From Saccopteryx bilineata (lineage: Eukaryota; Chordata; Mammalia; Chiroptera; Emballonuridae): a stretch of DNA of 64,000 bases. The translations under genes were made by a program, and so were the position numbers. The notes beneath the pieces were generated by a model. It made no database searches, had not been told where the DNA came from, and saw only the letters and a program-made list of their open reading frames with translations. Positions 1-11,429 of the stretch are shown piece after piece. Each line of letters begins with the position of its first letter. Position 1 is the stretch's first letter. The stretch lies in the NCBI RefSeq assembly GCF_036850765.1, contig NC_089493.1, positions 268,501,034 through 268,565,033 of the forward strand, written 5' to 3'.

Positions 1-79
1 AACAAGACAACTTCAGGTTTACAGACATACCATCAGGACAATTAAAAGGGCTTATGTGGCAGTTGACTCCTGACTCAGG

Positions 80-340
80 GGTAGAAGGAAGAGGCTATGT
101 CAGACAGGAGAAGGCTTCTCAGAGGATGTGACAGATGAGCTGTCACCTGCATGACAAAGAAGAGCCAACAGGCAAAGCTCTAAGGGCAGAGGGTTCTGAG
201 GGAATAGCGTGGAACAGTGCACTGGGGTGGGGGAGGGACGCTGTCCTCCTGGGCACGGAGAAGGCCCGCGTGGCCCCGGCGTGGAACGCGCAGGACAGAG
301 GGCCAGGGCAGCGGGAGGTGGGGGTCTGGTTTATGTTTTG
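80..340 (+). repeat. Possible ancient LINE (L2/CR1-type) remnant
   Basis: The text around 'gaaggcttctcagaggatgtgacag' in shortened form (gaaggcttctcagagg, then gagctg) resembles the old mammalian LINE body also seen at 5770-6690 (gaaggcttctctgagg). Similarity is by eye and patchy. No intact reading frame of interest is present. It could be chance similarity. Confidence 0.3.
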
Positions 341-2460
341 AAAAATCACTCTAGAGATAGTAAGGCTGTGAATATAAAACAGCACATGCCATATGTTAGG
401 TGTGCATTTATCACAGAGATCATAGAAATGCTTGTCAGGTGGTGAGTGGTGTCAGACACATTGTACGTGAGATAAGAGGGTTTTTTTTTTAAAAAAAGCA
501 TATATTGTGTGCTTAACTACTTCCTAAAGATAGTCATTCAAAGATCATTAAGAAAGAAACCTGCCTTTAGCAGTTCAGAGCCTGGTAAGTACACACCAGA
601 AGATCATGATACTATGTAACAGTAGTCGGAGTCAGGTGGGAAGGAGAAAGTTATCAGCTGGAAGGAAAGCGGAGGGATGCATGCAGCCCTGTGGTGTTCT
701 GCTTAAGGTCACCGTGGTCGGTGGTGCCCCGGGAGGCTGGGCACCCAGACGGGGCTCACCGAGCAGGGCACTGGTGAGGATGGGGAGTCACCGGAGAGTA
801 TTTAAATGACAAGGGGTCAGGGCTGGACCGGGGTGGTCAAAAAGAAATGAAAAGCAGGCAACAGCTTAATAAATATTTCAAAGGAGAAAGTCAGCAGGAT
901 CTGACACAGAGTCAACAGTCGATACAAACTTTTTCTTTAAGTTATATTGATTGAGTCGGAAGAACAGAGTGGAGGTGGCCTCTATCAGGGCAGCGGTATG
1001 CGAGTTAGGGGTCAGGTGCTAAGCAAACACTCAATAAATGCCCACTGTTGTCATAATTACTTTCAGATCCAGAGTCACAGACTACCCGGGGAAATCTCAA
1101 GGAGGCAAGGAAGAGGAGGGAATAGCCCAGGTCTCAGGCCCTCTGTGTGTGTCGGGGAACGCAGGGCAGCCTGGGGGCCTGGGACCTGAGCATCACTCCA
1201 GGTTGCAAGATGGAGTCAAGATGCCTGCAGGCCACACAGTGTGCGCTGGCAGTGCTCTGATTCTCTGCAGGGTGTGTCAGAGTCTCCCCTGGCTACCGGA
1301 GCACGTCCAGGTGAACAACACCCACATTCAAAGCAACCAGGGGAGGCTGCGGGGTCCTCAGGAGGTCTGCCTGGCACTGCCCACAGAACACTCAGGGCGT
1401 CTGCAGACCATCTTCACCTTTAGTAAGCGCGTGCTGCCTCGGCTCGGCCTTCAGAAAGGATTGTGATCTGGAGCGCAGGATCACGGAAGGGGACCGTGGC
1501 AATCTATGGACTTCAGCGAGTACGCTGCTGATCTGAACCGTGAAATAATGACTGATGGCCCTTTCCGCAGCTCCTGGCTTTGCCTACCATTCGTCATTCT
1601 TGGGAAAAATTTCCCAAGAGGAAGAGGCTGACAACTCTACTATTACATTAAGAGGTTATTATGGGAACTTACGTAGGAGGCGCCTCCCTGGCGGTGGGGT
1701 GGCAGAAAACCACGGATATCCTTTGCACCAGGTGACTGTGCTAAAGGGTTATATAGGACAAGGCAGGGTGGATGGGGTACTGGGGCGTGAGCCATCCTAG
1801 ATAAGAGAAAAATGCCTGTCGCGCTTGCCTGGCCTGGGGCAGTGGCCTCTCCAGGACCCAGCAGAAAGCAGCATGCTGTGAGTCACAGGAAAGGGGGTGA
1901 TCGAACAGGCTCTGAGGGGATTTAGGCCCGGATCTAGCTAGCAGTCTGGCAATGTTCAGGCAGTGGTCATCTTATGGGATAGTTTTTCTCCTACAGTCAC
2001 CTGCTCCAGGGGGATTCACCTGTCATTGAATGTTTTCCATCTCTCATACGCGCTCAAACCAGATACATTGAAGTTACGACCTTATTTCCATGTCTTCCAA
2101 ACCCCGACTAAAGAAAATGTCAACAAAGAAATGATTTGAAGGTTATGAACCCCCGGGGGTAATGCAAGATGGAGAGAAGCAGTTGATGTCGAGATAACAA
2201 CCACTTTTTTTGGAGAGGAACATTACAGGGGGAACAACTGACTTAATAAGGAGAAAAAGCTGCTGAATTATAAGTGCCTAAAACCGGGCTTACAAACAAT
2301 AAACCAGTCGATTTGTGCACACACACACACAGTCAAGAATTGTAGGCATCAGGTAGGAAAAAGGAAATGAAAGAGGCCCAAAACATCAAAATTTGTGGAC
2401 AGTCTATGTAAAGGAGCATTTGCTTTCCAAAGATGGGTAAGCATATAAGAATAAAACACT
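341..2460. other. Unique non-coding stretch, nothing firmly identified
   Basis: Mixed-composition DNA with only short open frames and no recognisable protein. Positions 1005-1060 hold a short L2/MIR-like tail (cactcaataaatg). A (CA)n run of about 16 bases lies near 2316. I see no rRNA, tRNA or obvious promoter. Confidence 0.5.
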
Positions 2461-2462
2461 TT

Positions 2463-2491
2463 AAGAGTGGGTCTCACCTTGACCCACTCTT
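2463..2491. other. Perfect 11-bp inverted repeat (hairpin)
   Basis: AAGAGTGGGTC at 2463-2473 and its exact reverse complement GACCCACTCTT at 2481-2491 are separated by a 7-nt loop. It sits in sequence that I cannot assign to any repeat family, and no run of T follows. Function is unknown. Confidence 0.7.
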
Positions 2492-2499
2492 GAAGACTC

Positions 2500-3240
2500 A
2501 GGAAAGCAAGGCGTTGTGAATGCATGGCACGACCATTACATTAAACATGACTTTCCCTATCCTGACCAAAGACCACGTCAGGCTGTGGGTCTTATGGTCT
2601 GAACCGGACAAGGCTGCCTGGCCCTCTGCAGCCTGAGGCACTGAAGACAGCCCTTGGGGGCAGGTCTCCGTGATCTGGGTGAAGTCTGCTCAGCCACTGG
2701 TCAGAAGGATGAAGAAACCCAGCTCAGGACACCTCTTTTGTGATTTATCTAGCATAAGCATTTATTTGAGGATAGAAAGCAATCGCTTCCTTCTGTACAA
2801 TGAATTGAGTTCCTCTCTAATTGGAGCAAAATCCTTGAGAAAACCTGGCAGGACCCAGTCTATCTCCAGTGCCAGGATCCCCCAGGTTGTCAATATAATA
2901 TAATTATATAACAAGTCAGTTGTTATTCTCCCTGGCAATGACCTTGCAGTGACCTTCTCCCCGCAGCCTCTCTGCGGGCTTCTCTCAGACAGCATGGATG
3001 TCAGTAGATTTTTGACTTCCTAAAAGATAAAAGCCTTGAAGGACCCAGTCCTTGGAGAGGAATGTAATACCTCCGTGTGCCCACACCCTTACCATGCTTC
3101 CGGAGTTTTTAAACCAAGCCTGATCACGTTGAGAAGACCAAGGGTGCAGGAAAAAAAACAACAGCTGAGAGTTATTTCCTCAGTGCCTCCTCCCACCACC
3201 AGACCTCGTTGGTCCAACTCATGCACAGGAGGCCGAGGAG
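2500..3240. other. Unique non-coding stretch, nothing identified
   Basis: No repeat family, RNA gene or convincing reading frame is visible. The open frames are under 90 codons, overlap on both strands, and show no family resemblance. Confidence 0.5.
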
Positions 3241-3254
3241 AGAGTTCTCCCTCC

Positions 3255-3376
3255 TCTGCTGCCCACTTGCTGTATGACTCTGGGTCAGTGACTTAGATTC
3301 TAGTGTCCTCATCTATAAAATGATTTAGATTCTAGTGTCCTCATCTATAAAATGAAGAGGGACTAGGCCTATGGAT
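3255..3376 (+). repeat. MIR SINE fragment with internal tandem duplication
   Basis: The words gctgtatgactctgggtcagtgact and cctcatctataaaatga, in that order, match the MIR core (ctgtgtgacc..., cctcatctgtaaaatg). A 32-bp unit within it is present twice in tandem (3293-3324 and 3325-3356), so the MIR is locally duplicated. Confidence 0.65.
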
Positions 3377-3378
3377 GG

Positions 3379-3379
<1 letters not shown>

Positions 3380-3412
<33 letters not shown>
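3380..3412. repeat. (GT)n microsatellite
   Basis: About 16 GT units with one GC interruption near the left end, directly after the MIR fragment. Confidence 0.95.
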
Positions 3413-3419
3413 TTCTGAA

Positions 3420-4088
3420 TTTAAAAAAAATAGTTGCAAATATAGTAATACATAAAAATCACCTTGATCCAGATTTTCCAATGTGACATTTAACATAACC
3501 ACAGTACAATTATCAGAAGTCAGGGCGTTCGCATTGATACATTATTTTCTGACCTTCAGACCTTATTCGAATTTCTGCCATTGTCCTTTCTATTCGAATT
3601 TCTGCCATTGTCCTTTCTCTAGTCAAGATTCAATGACCACACATTCTCGTTAGTCAGGGGGCCCCAAACTACGGCCCGCGGGCCACATGCGGCCCCCTGA
3701 GGCCATTTATCCGGCCCCCGCCGCACTTCTGGAAGGGCACCTCTTTCATTGGTGGTCAGTGAGAGGAGCATAGTTCCCATTGAAATATTGGTCAGTTTGT
3801 TGATTTAAATTTACTTGTTCTTTATTTTAAATATTGTATTTGTTCCCGTTTTGTTTTTTTTTACTTTAAAATAAGATATGTGCAGTGCGCATAGGAATTT
3901 GTTCATAGTTTTTTTTATAGTCCGGCCCTCCAACGGTCCGAGGGACAGTGAACTGGCCCCCTGTGTATAAAGTTTGGGGACCCCTGTCATTAGTGATCCA
4001 GGCTCCTTATTCTCCTTGCATCTTTCAGGCTTTTTTTTTTTTATTATTTTGTTACTACTATTATTTATCACCATTCTAATGTTGTTGT
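3420..4088 (-). mobile_element. L1M 3'-region remnant, antisense, split by hAT
   Basis: Sequence such as tagttgcaaatatagtaatac, cataaccacagtacaattatc and ccttattcgaatttc matches the antisense 3' region of old mammalian L1M elements. The same block recurs at 19760-21400. It is interrupted at 3655-3986 by a hAT element and contains a 27-bp tandem duplication (3564-3590, 3591-3617). No coding capacity remains. Confidence 0.55.
3655..3986 (-). mobile_element. Non-autonomous hAT element, copy 1 (332 bp)
   Basis: Termini are CAGGGGGCCCCAAACT on the left and AGTTTGGGGACCCCTG on the right, an inverted pair with a few mismatches. It is flanked by an 8-bp target duplication, TCGTTAGT (3647-3654) and TCATTAGT (3987-3994), with one mismatch. 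Four other copies in the window (18029, 29446, 31468, 45881) lie in the opposite orientation. There is no transposase, so it must have been moved in trans by a hAT transposase. The strand label is arbitrary and only relative to the other copies. Confidence 0.9.
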
Positions 4089-4101
4089 TGTAGATTTTTT
4101 A

Positions 4102-4308
4102 AAATTTTGTTTGTTTTTATTTATTTATTTTTATTTATTCATTTTAGAGAGAAGAGAGAGTGAGAATGAGAGAGAAAGAGAGAAAGGGGGGAGGAACAGG
4201 AAGCATCAACTCCTATATGTGCCTTGACCAGACAAGTGTAGGGTTTCGAACCGGCGACCTCAGCGTTCCAGGTTGACGCTTTAGCCACTGCACCACCACA
4301 GGTCAGGC
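4102..4308 (-). mobile_element. VES-type tRNA-derived SINE
   Basis: Read on the minus strand it starts GCCTGACCTGTGGTGG, carries a B-box-like GGTTCGAAACCC, then a CT-rich stretch and an A/T-rich tail. It is flanked by a perfect 13-bp target-site duplication TGTAGATTTTTTA at 4089-4101 and 4309-4321. This is the short VES subtype. L1 machinery is the presumed mobiliser. Confidence 0.92.
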
Positions 4309-4321
4309 TGTAGATTTTTTA

Positions 4322-5185
4322 TCAAACGAACTAGGTTGTTTTAAAAGTTCTCTTCTATAATTTATATGCTACAAATTGAATCCTTCTTGCTGTTTGTGTA
4401 TGTGGTAATCAGGCAGTATTTTGCCAGCCAGCTGGGAATGTTTGTGTAGTACCTAGATCCGAGCTTCTGGGAACCAAGCTTCTGCTTCAAGTCTCCCTTG
4501 CCTGCTAGAACCTTTGACTCTAAGAGCAGTGAAGTGCTGTGTGCCTGCAGGCTGGAGTTACATAAAAACGATTGGAAGGAATATCTCCTCCTTAGTTGGT
4601 CAAACTCCAACTGAGCTCATTGGCCCCAAACATAGCTAGCCTTTACCCAGATAAATGAGTGCTAGAGAGGGGTGGTGCCCTGCAGAAGGGAGGAGGGGAA
4701 AGCAGCCAGGAGGGGGAGAGAGTGTGCCACAACCCAACCTGCAATTGCACACCATGCTCACCTCCTGGCCGCAGGCTGTCCCTGTCCTCTCACGGTGTCT
4801 TTCTCCTTCGCACATATATGGTAGTGGCGGTTCTCCTCAGCCAGGTGAACTCAGTTCAGTCAGAAAGCCTGTCACTCTAGTAGCAGATGACAGAGGGACG
4901 GCATGACTGGCTCGGAGGAAACGTAACACTACCATTGAGAGGATATCTCTAAGCATGGAAGCAGGTGGGGCCACCTGAATGCCATCACTACACAGGAAGG
5001 TGACAAAGACGGAACGGGTCACACATGCAGCTCCTCAGCCAGGGCTGGCTGGGTAACTGGCTGATCTCCTCTGTCCTTCCTGTCCCATCCCAAGCCCTCA
5101 GCCCCCTGGTGACTATTCTCATGGCTGCAAACACTTTATTTAGTGACTTAACTTGGAAAAATATGGGAATTATTTATATCATATG
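4322..5185. other. Unique non-coding stretch, nothing identified
   Basis: Moderate GC content with short overlapping open frames on both strands and no recognisable domain. No repeat family could be named. Confidence 0.45.
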
Positions 5186-5189
5186 TAAA

Positions 5190-5765
5190 AAAAAAATCCT
5201 ATTTTTTTTTTTACTATAAAAGCAGCCACTACTCATTAAAAAATATTAGAAAATTTAAAAAACAGATTAAAACAAAAATAAATAATTATTTCTGAACCCT
5301 ACTGCAGGGAACTGTGAATACTTATTTGCATTTTGTGCTCAGCTTTTTAATAAAACTCTTCTTTATATGGACATATTTTTTACATTGCTATGATTACATG
5401 CAATTTGCTTTTTAACTTTCTATTAAATCATAGATGTTTTGATGTTATTATATCACTCAATGTATTACATCCACTTGACACAATATCCCCAGTTTTAATA
5501 TCTGTGTAATGTTCCATTGAATGATTATACTATGTGATACATACATTTTGCATTATAATTGGGCATTCATATGGTCCTGAACTTTTACCGTTAAAAATTA
5601 GGCCTACCCCCTTATTACTAAAAGATTATTCCTTTAAGATAGAATTCCAGAAATGCTATTACTTGGTTAGAAACCATGAATATTTTGAGGTTCTTGAGGA
5701 ATACCCATTAGTTTTTACTATTCAGATTGCTTCATTCATTATTACTCTTTTGTAAATATTTATTG
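5190..5765 (-). mobile_element. Old L1/HAL1-like remnant, antisense
   Basis: AT-rich text with ordered landmarks typical of antisense old L1/HAL1 3' regions: 'taatgttccattgaatgattatac', then a 'gggcattcatatggtcctga' block, then 'attccagaaatgctattac' (each shortened here). It is degraded and non-coding. Confidence 0.45.
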
Positions 5766-5769
5766 TGTT

Positions 5770-6690
5770 CACACTGTGAACTGGGTGTTCAGTAAGGGGA
5801 AGAAAATTACAATCCTTATATCTACAAACATAAATTTAGTAAAGAAACAACTTCAGTTTAATAATCAAACAAATGAGTGTATAGTTTAAAATGGTGATAA
5901 ACACTATGAATAAAAACAGAAGCTGCTTTGAGGAATCTAATTGAGATAGGAAGTGGGTTAAAGAAGGCTTCTCTGAGGATATTACTTCAGCTAAAATCTA
6001 ATGGTGCAGTAGACTTAGACAAACTAAGAGAGGAGCCAATTATTGTACATGTAGAGGACATAGCACGTGCAAAGGCCCTGAGTACAAACAGAGTTTGGTA
6101 TGTTGGGAATGGAAAGGACACCCTGCTCCTTTATAGCAAGAAGCAAGAGGAACAAGCATGAGATAAGGCTGGACAAGTAAGTTCGGAACAAATCATATAA
6201 GGATTTGTGGTTTTGTCATAAGTGCTGTGGGATGATGGGGAGCAAATCAACAGGCTTAGGCAGGGAAATAACACGAGATTTGTGTGTTCTGCAAGAGCTG
6301 GGGGCATACTGAAGGGATCGGGGATGGTGACTAAATGGTATGGAGTTTCTTTTCAGAGTAATGAAAAAAAATGTTCTAAAATAGATTGTGGTGATGGATG
6401 CACAACTCTGTGAAGATACTAAAAGCCTTTGAATTTTACACTTTCAATGAGTGAGCTGTATGGTATGTGCACTATATTTCAATAAAGCTGTTTCCAAAAT
6501 GTGAAGCTGGTGTCAGGGTGAAGAATGTGTTGTAGGTGGCAAGAGTGAGAGAATAGACCAGACTGTATAGTCAGGTTGGGGGCTGATGGACTGTCCTGGG
6601 GTGGTGACCACTAGAAGGGAGCAGTGGGCAGATTCCAGATGTATTTTTGCACTTATATTAATTTCTCAAGAGTATAAGCTTCTCAAGACT
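5770..6690 (+). repeat. Ancient LINE (L2/CR1-type) body, interrupted
   Basis: Ordered landmarks (ggcttctctgaggatatt, gcacgtgcaaaggccctgag, a 'gtgctgtgggatgatgg' word) match a widespread old mammalian LINE body as I recall it. An L1M 3' end splits it at about 6345-6498, after which the older element seems to resume (gtaggtggcaagagtgag). The exact family is uncertain. Confidence 0.4.
6345..6498 (+). mobile_element. L1M 3'-end fragment
   Basis: Contains ggtgatggatgcacaactct, gaatttacac-type words and the terminal caataaagctgtt, which is the classic 3' end of old L1M elements. It lies inside the older LINE-like repeat. No clear target duplication was seen. Confidence 0.65.
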
Positions 6691-6724
6691 AGGAATTTCT
6701 ATTCCTTTACTAAACAAACACACT

Positions 6725-7790
6725 TTCCCCCTCTTTATTAAGGTATAATTGACAAATAAACTTGTAATATACTTAAAGTGTGCAACACGGTTTAATATAC
6801 ATATACATTGTGGAAGGATTCCCAACATCCAAGTAACATATTCCTCACCTTACATAGTCCCCCCCCCCCTTTTTGAGTGTGTGAGAACACTTACCTGCCC
6901 TCTAACCACATTTCAAGTATACAAGTTAGTATACAATGTTACTATTATACATGCTGTATATTAGGTCCTCCAAACTCATTCATCTTAGAACTGTAAGTTT
7001 GTATTCTTTTACCAGATTCTCCCTATTTCTCTGCCCCCCATCCCCCTAGCCCCAACAACTGCCATTTTACTGCATCTGTGAATTTGACTTTCCTTCCTTC
7101 CTTCCTTCCTTCCTTCCTTCCTTCCTTCCTTCCTTCCTTCCTTCCTTCCTTCCTTCCTTATTACTTTCTTTCTATTCCACATATAAGTATGGCATATAAT
7201 TTCAGTATTTGTCTCTCTCTCACTGGCTTATTTCACTTAGCATAATGCCCTCCAGGGCCATTCATGTTGTTGCAAATGGCAGAATATTCTGCCTATATAA
7301 ATATATAGCACATTTCCTTTATTAATTGATCCATCAATGGACACTTTAAGTTGTTTCTGCATCTTGGCTATTGTAAATAAATATGGAGTACAAATACCTC
7401 TTTGAGATAGTACATTTGTTTCCTTCAGATAAATACCCAGAAATGGGATTGATGGGTTGTATGATAGTTTTATTTTTGACTTTTTGAGAAACATTCATAC
7501 TGTTTATAATAACTACACCAATTTACAATCCCACCAACAGTGCACAAGCATTTCCCTTTCTCTACATCTCAACAACATTTACTATTTCTCATCTTTTTTA
7601 TGACAGCCATTATAACAGGTGTGAGTTGACATCTCATTGTATTTTATAATTTACCTTCCCCTGATGATTAGGGATGTTGGGCAACCTCTTCATGTGCCTG
7701 TTAGGCATTTGTGTATCTTCTGTTGAAAATGTCTCTTCAGGTGCTTTCCCCATTTTTAAACTGAGTTATTGAAACAAATAGTTCTTTATA
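6725..7790 (-). mobile_element. L1M fragment (3'UTR to ORF2 end), antisense
   Basis: Begins with ttaaggtataattgacaaat (L1 3'UTR antisense) and runs through landmarks of the antisense ORF2 end: agcataatgccctccagggc, ttgttgcaaatggcag, ccatcaatggacac, cagataaatacccag, ccaccaacagtgcacaa. A minus-strand frame at 7237-7494 still reads as an ORF2 C-terminal remnant (a conserved-looking GIYLKETNVLSQRGI stretch). It is broken by stops and a microsatellite, so it is not functional. Confidence 0.8.
7090..7159. repeat. (TTCC)n microsatellite inside L1M
   Basis: About 17 near-perfect TTCC units, apparently expanded after the L1M insertion. One strand is entirely purine. Confidence 0.95.
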
Positions 7791-7794
7791 CTAA

Positions 7795-8350
7795 TTCAGA
7801 GGACTGGGTCTGAAAATCTGATAAGACTATGGAAGGACAAAGGAAAGATCAAGAATGAAGGCGGAAGAATCAGAGGAGTCCTGCTCAGGGGAAAATACAT
7901 TGTATTGTATTTACATTTGAAAGATGAGTAAGATTTTACCAAGAAGAGAGGAATCTGGAGCCAGAGAGTGGAGTGGGAGAGAACTGGACGGTGGAGGGGG
8001 TGGAAAGCTGGAGAGCGCTATGAAAAGCTGAAGGAACAGCACTGCTCAAACCGCAGCCGTGAACTTGGGAAAAGCATTGTTTGGCTATGATGTAGGCAGT
8101 AGTCCACACAAGTGGCTGCATCTCAAAGTCCCCTGGACTGTTTAGTAAAATACAGATGGTAGCAGAGACAAAGCTACGTGGTCACCAAACCATGCCTTGC
8201 TCCTCTGGGTCCCTTGGGGATACTGCATTCTCTAGCAGCCCCTGGTGGATTAACTGCAGGAACAGCCCTATTGGTTCCTATTTTCCTCTATCTACGCCCA
8301 TTCGGTAGCCCTTCCCACCCTGCTCTGGACTTGGTCACTGTTTGATAAAT
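7795..8350. other. Mostly unique; short MER5-like scrap
   Basis: No gene is visible. Positions 8105-8160 (ctgcatctcaaagtcccctgg) resemble a fragment of a MER5-type hAT MITE. The rest is unassigned. Confidence 0.35.
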
Positions 8351-8354
8351 TTCT

Positions 8355-8815
8355 TATTTCTTTTATAACAAATCACTACAACATAGTGGCTTAAGGTGAT
8401 ATAAATTTATTATTTTACAGTTCTGGAGGCTGGAAGTCCAGAATGAATTTCTCTGGGCAAAAATCAAGTTGCTCGCAGAGCCCCTGTCTGGGGGACCCAG
8501 GGGATAATCCATTTTCTTGCCTTTGCCAGTTTCCAGCTAACATCTGGATTCTTGGCTCATTGTCGCCTTCCATCTACAAAGCCACAAATTGCTGGTCAAG
8601 TCTTTCTCATGATATCATGTTCGTTATTTTAACTATTTGACCTCCCTCCTGCCTATTAAAAGACCCCTATAACTACATTGGCCCGCGATGATTTCCTCTT
8701 GTTAAGGTTAGCTTATTAGCAATTTTAATTCCAACTTGCCATATAACATAACATTTTAATACATGATAGGGACTAAGATGTAAACCTTTAGGAGGTCATT
8801 ATTCTGCTGACCACA
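8355..8815 (-). mobile_element. MLT1/MST-type MaLR LTR, antisense
   Basis: Ordered landmarks of the antisense MaLR LTR are present: acaaatcactacaacatagtgg, cagttctggaggctggaagtc, ttgccagtttccagc-type words, gattagc-like words and a terminal aggaggtcattattctgc (quoted in shortened form). It is divergent and non-coding, and appears to be a solo LTR. Confidence 0.65.
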
Positions 8816-8929
8816 ATCCACCCTCCAGCCTCCAAAGATTTAAGTATCATACTCTGGTTTCTCTTCAGATCACATAAATCTTTCGCCTTTTACAAAGATT
8901 TAAGTATCACACAGAAAATACATTCTTCC

Positions 8930-9410
8930 CCTTCACACACCCAGAGTGGGACTTGGCAATCTCAGGCCATTATACTTGCTTTGGCCAATGAACCAGCTGC
9001 AAACATAACACAGTAGAGGACACAGCAGAGATCTAAACAGCTGTTGTGTGCTGAGACTTACTCCCTTGCTCCTCTTAGAAGACGGAGCTGCTGTAAACCA
9101 GGCCTGTGCTAGTCGGCTGGATGATGAGAGTTTCATGGCCAAGTCATCTCTGTTTTTTTCCAGCCAACAGCCAGTCAACCACCAGGAGCAGAATCTCACC
9201 CAAAGATGTATGAGTCATCATGATGAAGTCCAGCATACATTACCAACCCACAGAATTGTGCACTAACTGCATGAGCTAAGCGGGGGTTTGTTAATATAGC
9301 AACACGTAACTGATATATCCTCTCACATCTAAGTGGGCTCATGCAACTAGTTTTGACCAATGGGATGTGCACAAGAGTATTGTATGCTAGCTCCAGGCCT
9401 GGCACTTAAA
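8930..9410 (+). repeat. Two adjacent LTR-like fragments, family unresolved
   Basis: The motif 'ctttggccaatgaaccagc' near 8980 and the related 'ttgaccaatgggatgtgc' near 9352 suggest two copies of the same old LTR-like repeat head-to-tail. The first ends near 9317 with a 'cacgtaactgatata' type terminus. The family assignment is by weak recall. Confidence 0.4.
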
Positions 9411-9744
9411 TCTTCTGCAAACCTATGAACCAAGAGAGCAGAAGGCTGTAAAGAGACTTAGAAAGACAGCAGACAATTCAAATTGAAAGAGCATGAGTCC
9501 AGTTACTCCTTAAAGGACAGCTGTCCAGAGAGCCGTCCAACCAGGAATATCCTTGCTGGACTTTGAGTAACTGAACTGATCAAGTGCTGGGATGAGTGTT
9601 TATATTACTTACTAACGTATTGTATGGTTTCTTTGTTGTTGGGGTTTTTTTGGTCATAGCAGATAGCATTAATGACCCTAATGTTAGGTAATGCTACCTA
9701 ATAATTGGTACTAAATGAATCAGTATGTATAATGCTTAATCTAA
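9411..9744. other. Unassigned non-coding sequence
   Basis: No repeat family, RNA or reading frame of note recognised. Confidence 0.4.
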
Positions 9745-9884
9745 TACTGCAGGGGTGGTAAAAAAAAAAGTAGGTGTGCTGTTGTAAATACAAATAAACA
9801 ATACAATAATGAATAAATAATAATACAAGAATAAACTGTTTCTTCTATTCACAACTGTCAACCTACTTTTGCCCACCCTGTGTA
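9745..9884. mobile_element. Mariner-type MITE, about 140 bp
   Basis: Inverted termini: left 'ctgcaggggtgg...aaaagtaggt', right 'acctacttttgcccaccct' followed by GTG, each bounded by TA (9745-9746 and 9883-9884). The TA flanks and matching ends are those of a non-autonomous Tc1/mariner element. It has no transposase. The interior is AT-rich with aataataatac-like repeats. Confidence 0.75.
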
Positions 9885-9889
9885 TCAAA

Positions 9890-10875
9890 TCCATAGACTA
9901 GATAGCACGAAAGGATATGTACTGAGAAATAGGTGAATTGGGCAACAGAATAAGAACAACTTTTTATGTCTGATAAGGCATTTACTCATTGTTTTAAGCA
10001 AGAAAAGGCCAATAGCCATTTTTCAGTAGGAGAGTGACAAGATGAGCTATGACTGTCACATACCTTTCCCCCCCACTCTCTCCTCACATTTTGCTACCTA
10101 TCACGATGCTGTGATCACTGGCAGTGTTTAGTATATAACTGTGAGAAGCAAGACAGGAAGGAGCCATGTGAAATCGTGTTGCCAGCATCCTCCTAGTTCT
10201 GAAGATTCGGATGGCATTTGCATGATTTTCATTCTTTATTAACTGCATCCATTGCTTTGAGTTACGGTATCAAAACTTCTTACCTGACTTTAGTTTAATG
10301 CCTGTAGCTGTGCTTTGCTCCTTTTTAATCCCCTTCAAGGGATGCAGCTGTTCTCTGCTGGTCTTGCTGTGGAAGGGTTCCCTGAACTGTGCAATGCATC
10401 TCTGTTGATTTCTGTGAATTCAATCGGCAGAAAGCCAGCCTAGGCCTCTGTGAAGTTTGCATGTTCTCGTATCCCTTTCATAATAAGGAGCGTACCATCT
10501 TTTAAAGATAAGTTATTAAAATGTGAGGTTTCAGAGGAGGTCCTACAAGTGCCAGAAATCTTTGCATTCTCTCTCCTCTCTTCCTTACTGTAAATTTCTG
10601 TGCCCGATTCATTCAGCGAAAAAGCAGTTGTGTTGCCCTCCCATCACGCTCATCTTCTTCGTGCCCCTAGACCTCTGCCCCGCCTTCTTCCTGGTTACTT
10701 GGCCTTGCTGAAATAGGGCGCTGTTTAGAGTATATTTATTGAATCATTTAGTTAAAAGGAAGGTACTCAAGGTGAGCGTTTTTATTTCACAGGGTTTGCC
10801 CATGTTGTCTAGGACCAAGAAATTAGTAGGTTGATCCTTCCTTGACACTTCAGTGGTCAGATTAATGGTTTGTCC
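9890..10875. other. Unique stretch, possible L2 scrap
   Basis: No gene found. A pyrimidine-rich segment at about 10560-10720 (ctctgccccgccttcttcc) is faintly L2-like. An open frame there of 62 codons shows no family features. Confidence 0.35.
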
Positions 10876-10879
10876 ACTT

Positions 10880-11120
10880 AACTAACCAACGGTGGCCAAC
10901 TTTATTAAAGGATGTTAATTAATAAAAAATATTATCAGAAAACAATAATTAAACTGAGTATAAAAGTCTTAACCAGAAGCAATCAATCTCTTTCCCAGGC
11001 TTAGTAAACACTTAGAATGCATTAACTGTCCCTGAAGGAGTAATTAAAGAATTTAGCCATTCTGTTTCAAATAAAAATAACAAAGGGTCAAGCACAAAAT
11101 GCAAATCTGGTCATTGTGGA
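10880..11120. promoter_or_regulatory. Candidate conserved non-coding/regulatory block
   Basis: Repeat-free sequence dense in homeodomain-type words: TTAATTAA at 10915-10922, caataattaaac near 10943, gtaattaaag near 11040, and a perfect POU octamer ATGCAAAT at 11099-11106. It has no reading frame. Regulatory function is inferred from motif density only. AT-rich DNA makes such words common, so this is tentative. Confidence 0.25.
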
Positions 11121-11429
11121 TGAGCATTAGCCTAAGGGTTTGACATTAGATGTTGCACATACAAAGCTGGATGCTTCCTGGTTGGTAAGTCTGTCATATC
11201 TCCAAGCATGCATTTCTCTCCAAGACAAATCAGGTGTACCACCTCCTGCCACAAACTGCCTGATCATTGCCTGTTTGGGCTGATTCTTTTACATTTCATT
11301 TGTACTGTAATAACTATAGTAGTAACAATTTATATTGCATCTTGCGGAATTGCTTTCCGTACGGCTGATAAATATTTGCACTGTTATCAAAAGGGTATGA
11401 TTATGCAGCTTTTATTCCACACTGGTCAG

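Noticed and set aside
3380..3412. Regulatory (GT)n element
   Set aside because: Ordinary microsatellite. No supporting motif beside it.
7237..7494. Possible L1 ORF2 gene
   Set aside because: Only the decayed C-terminal part remains, followed by stops; a fossil.
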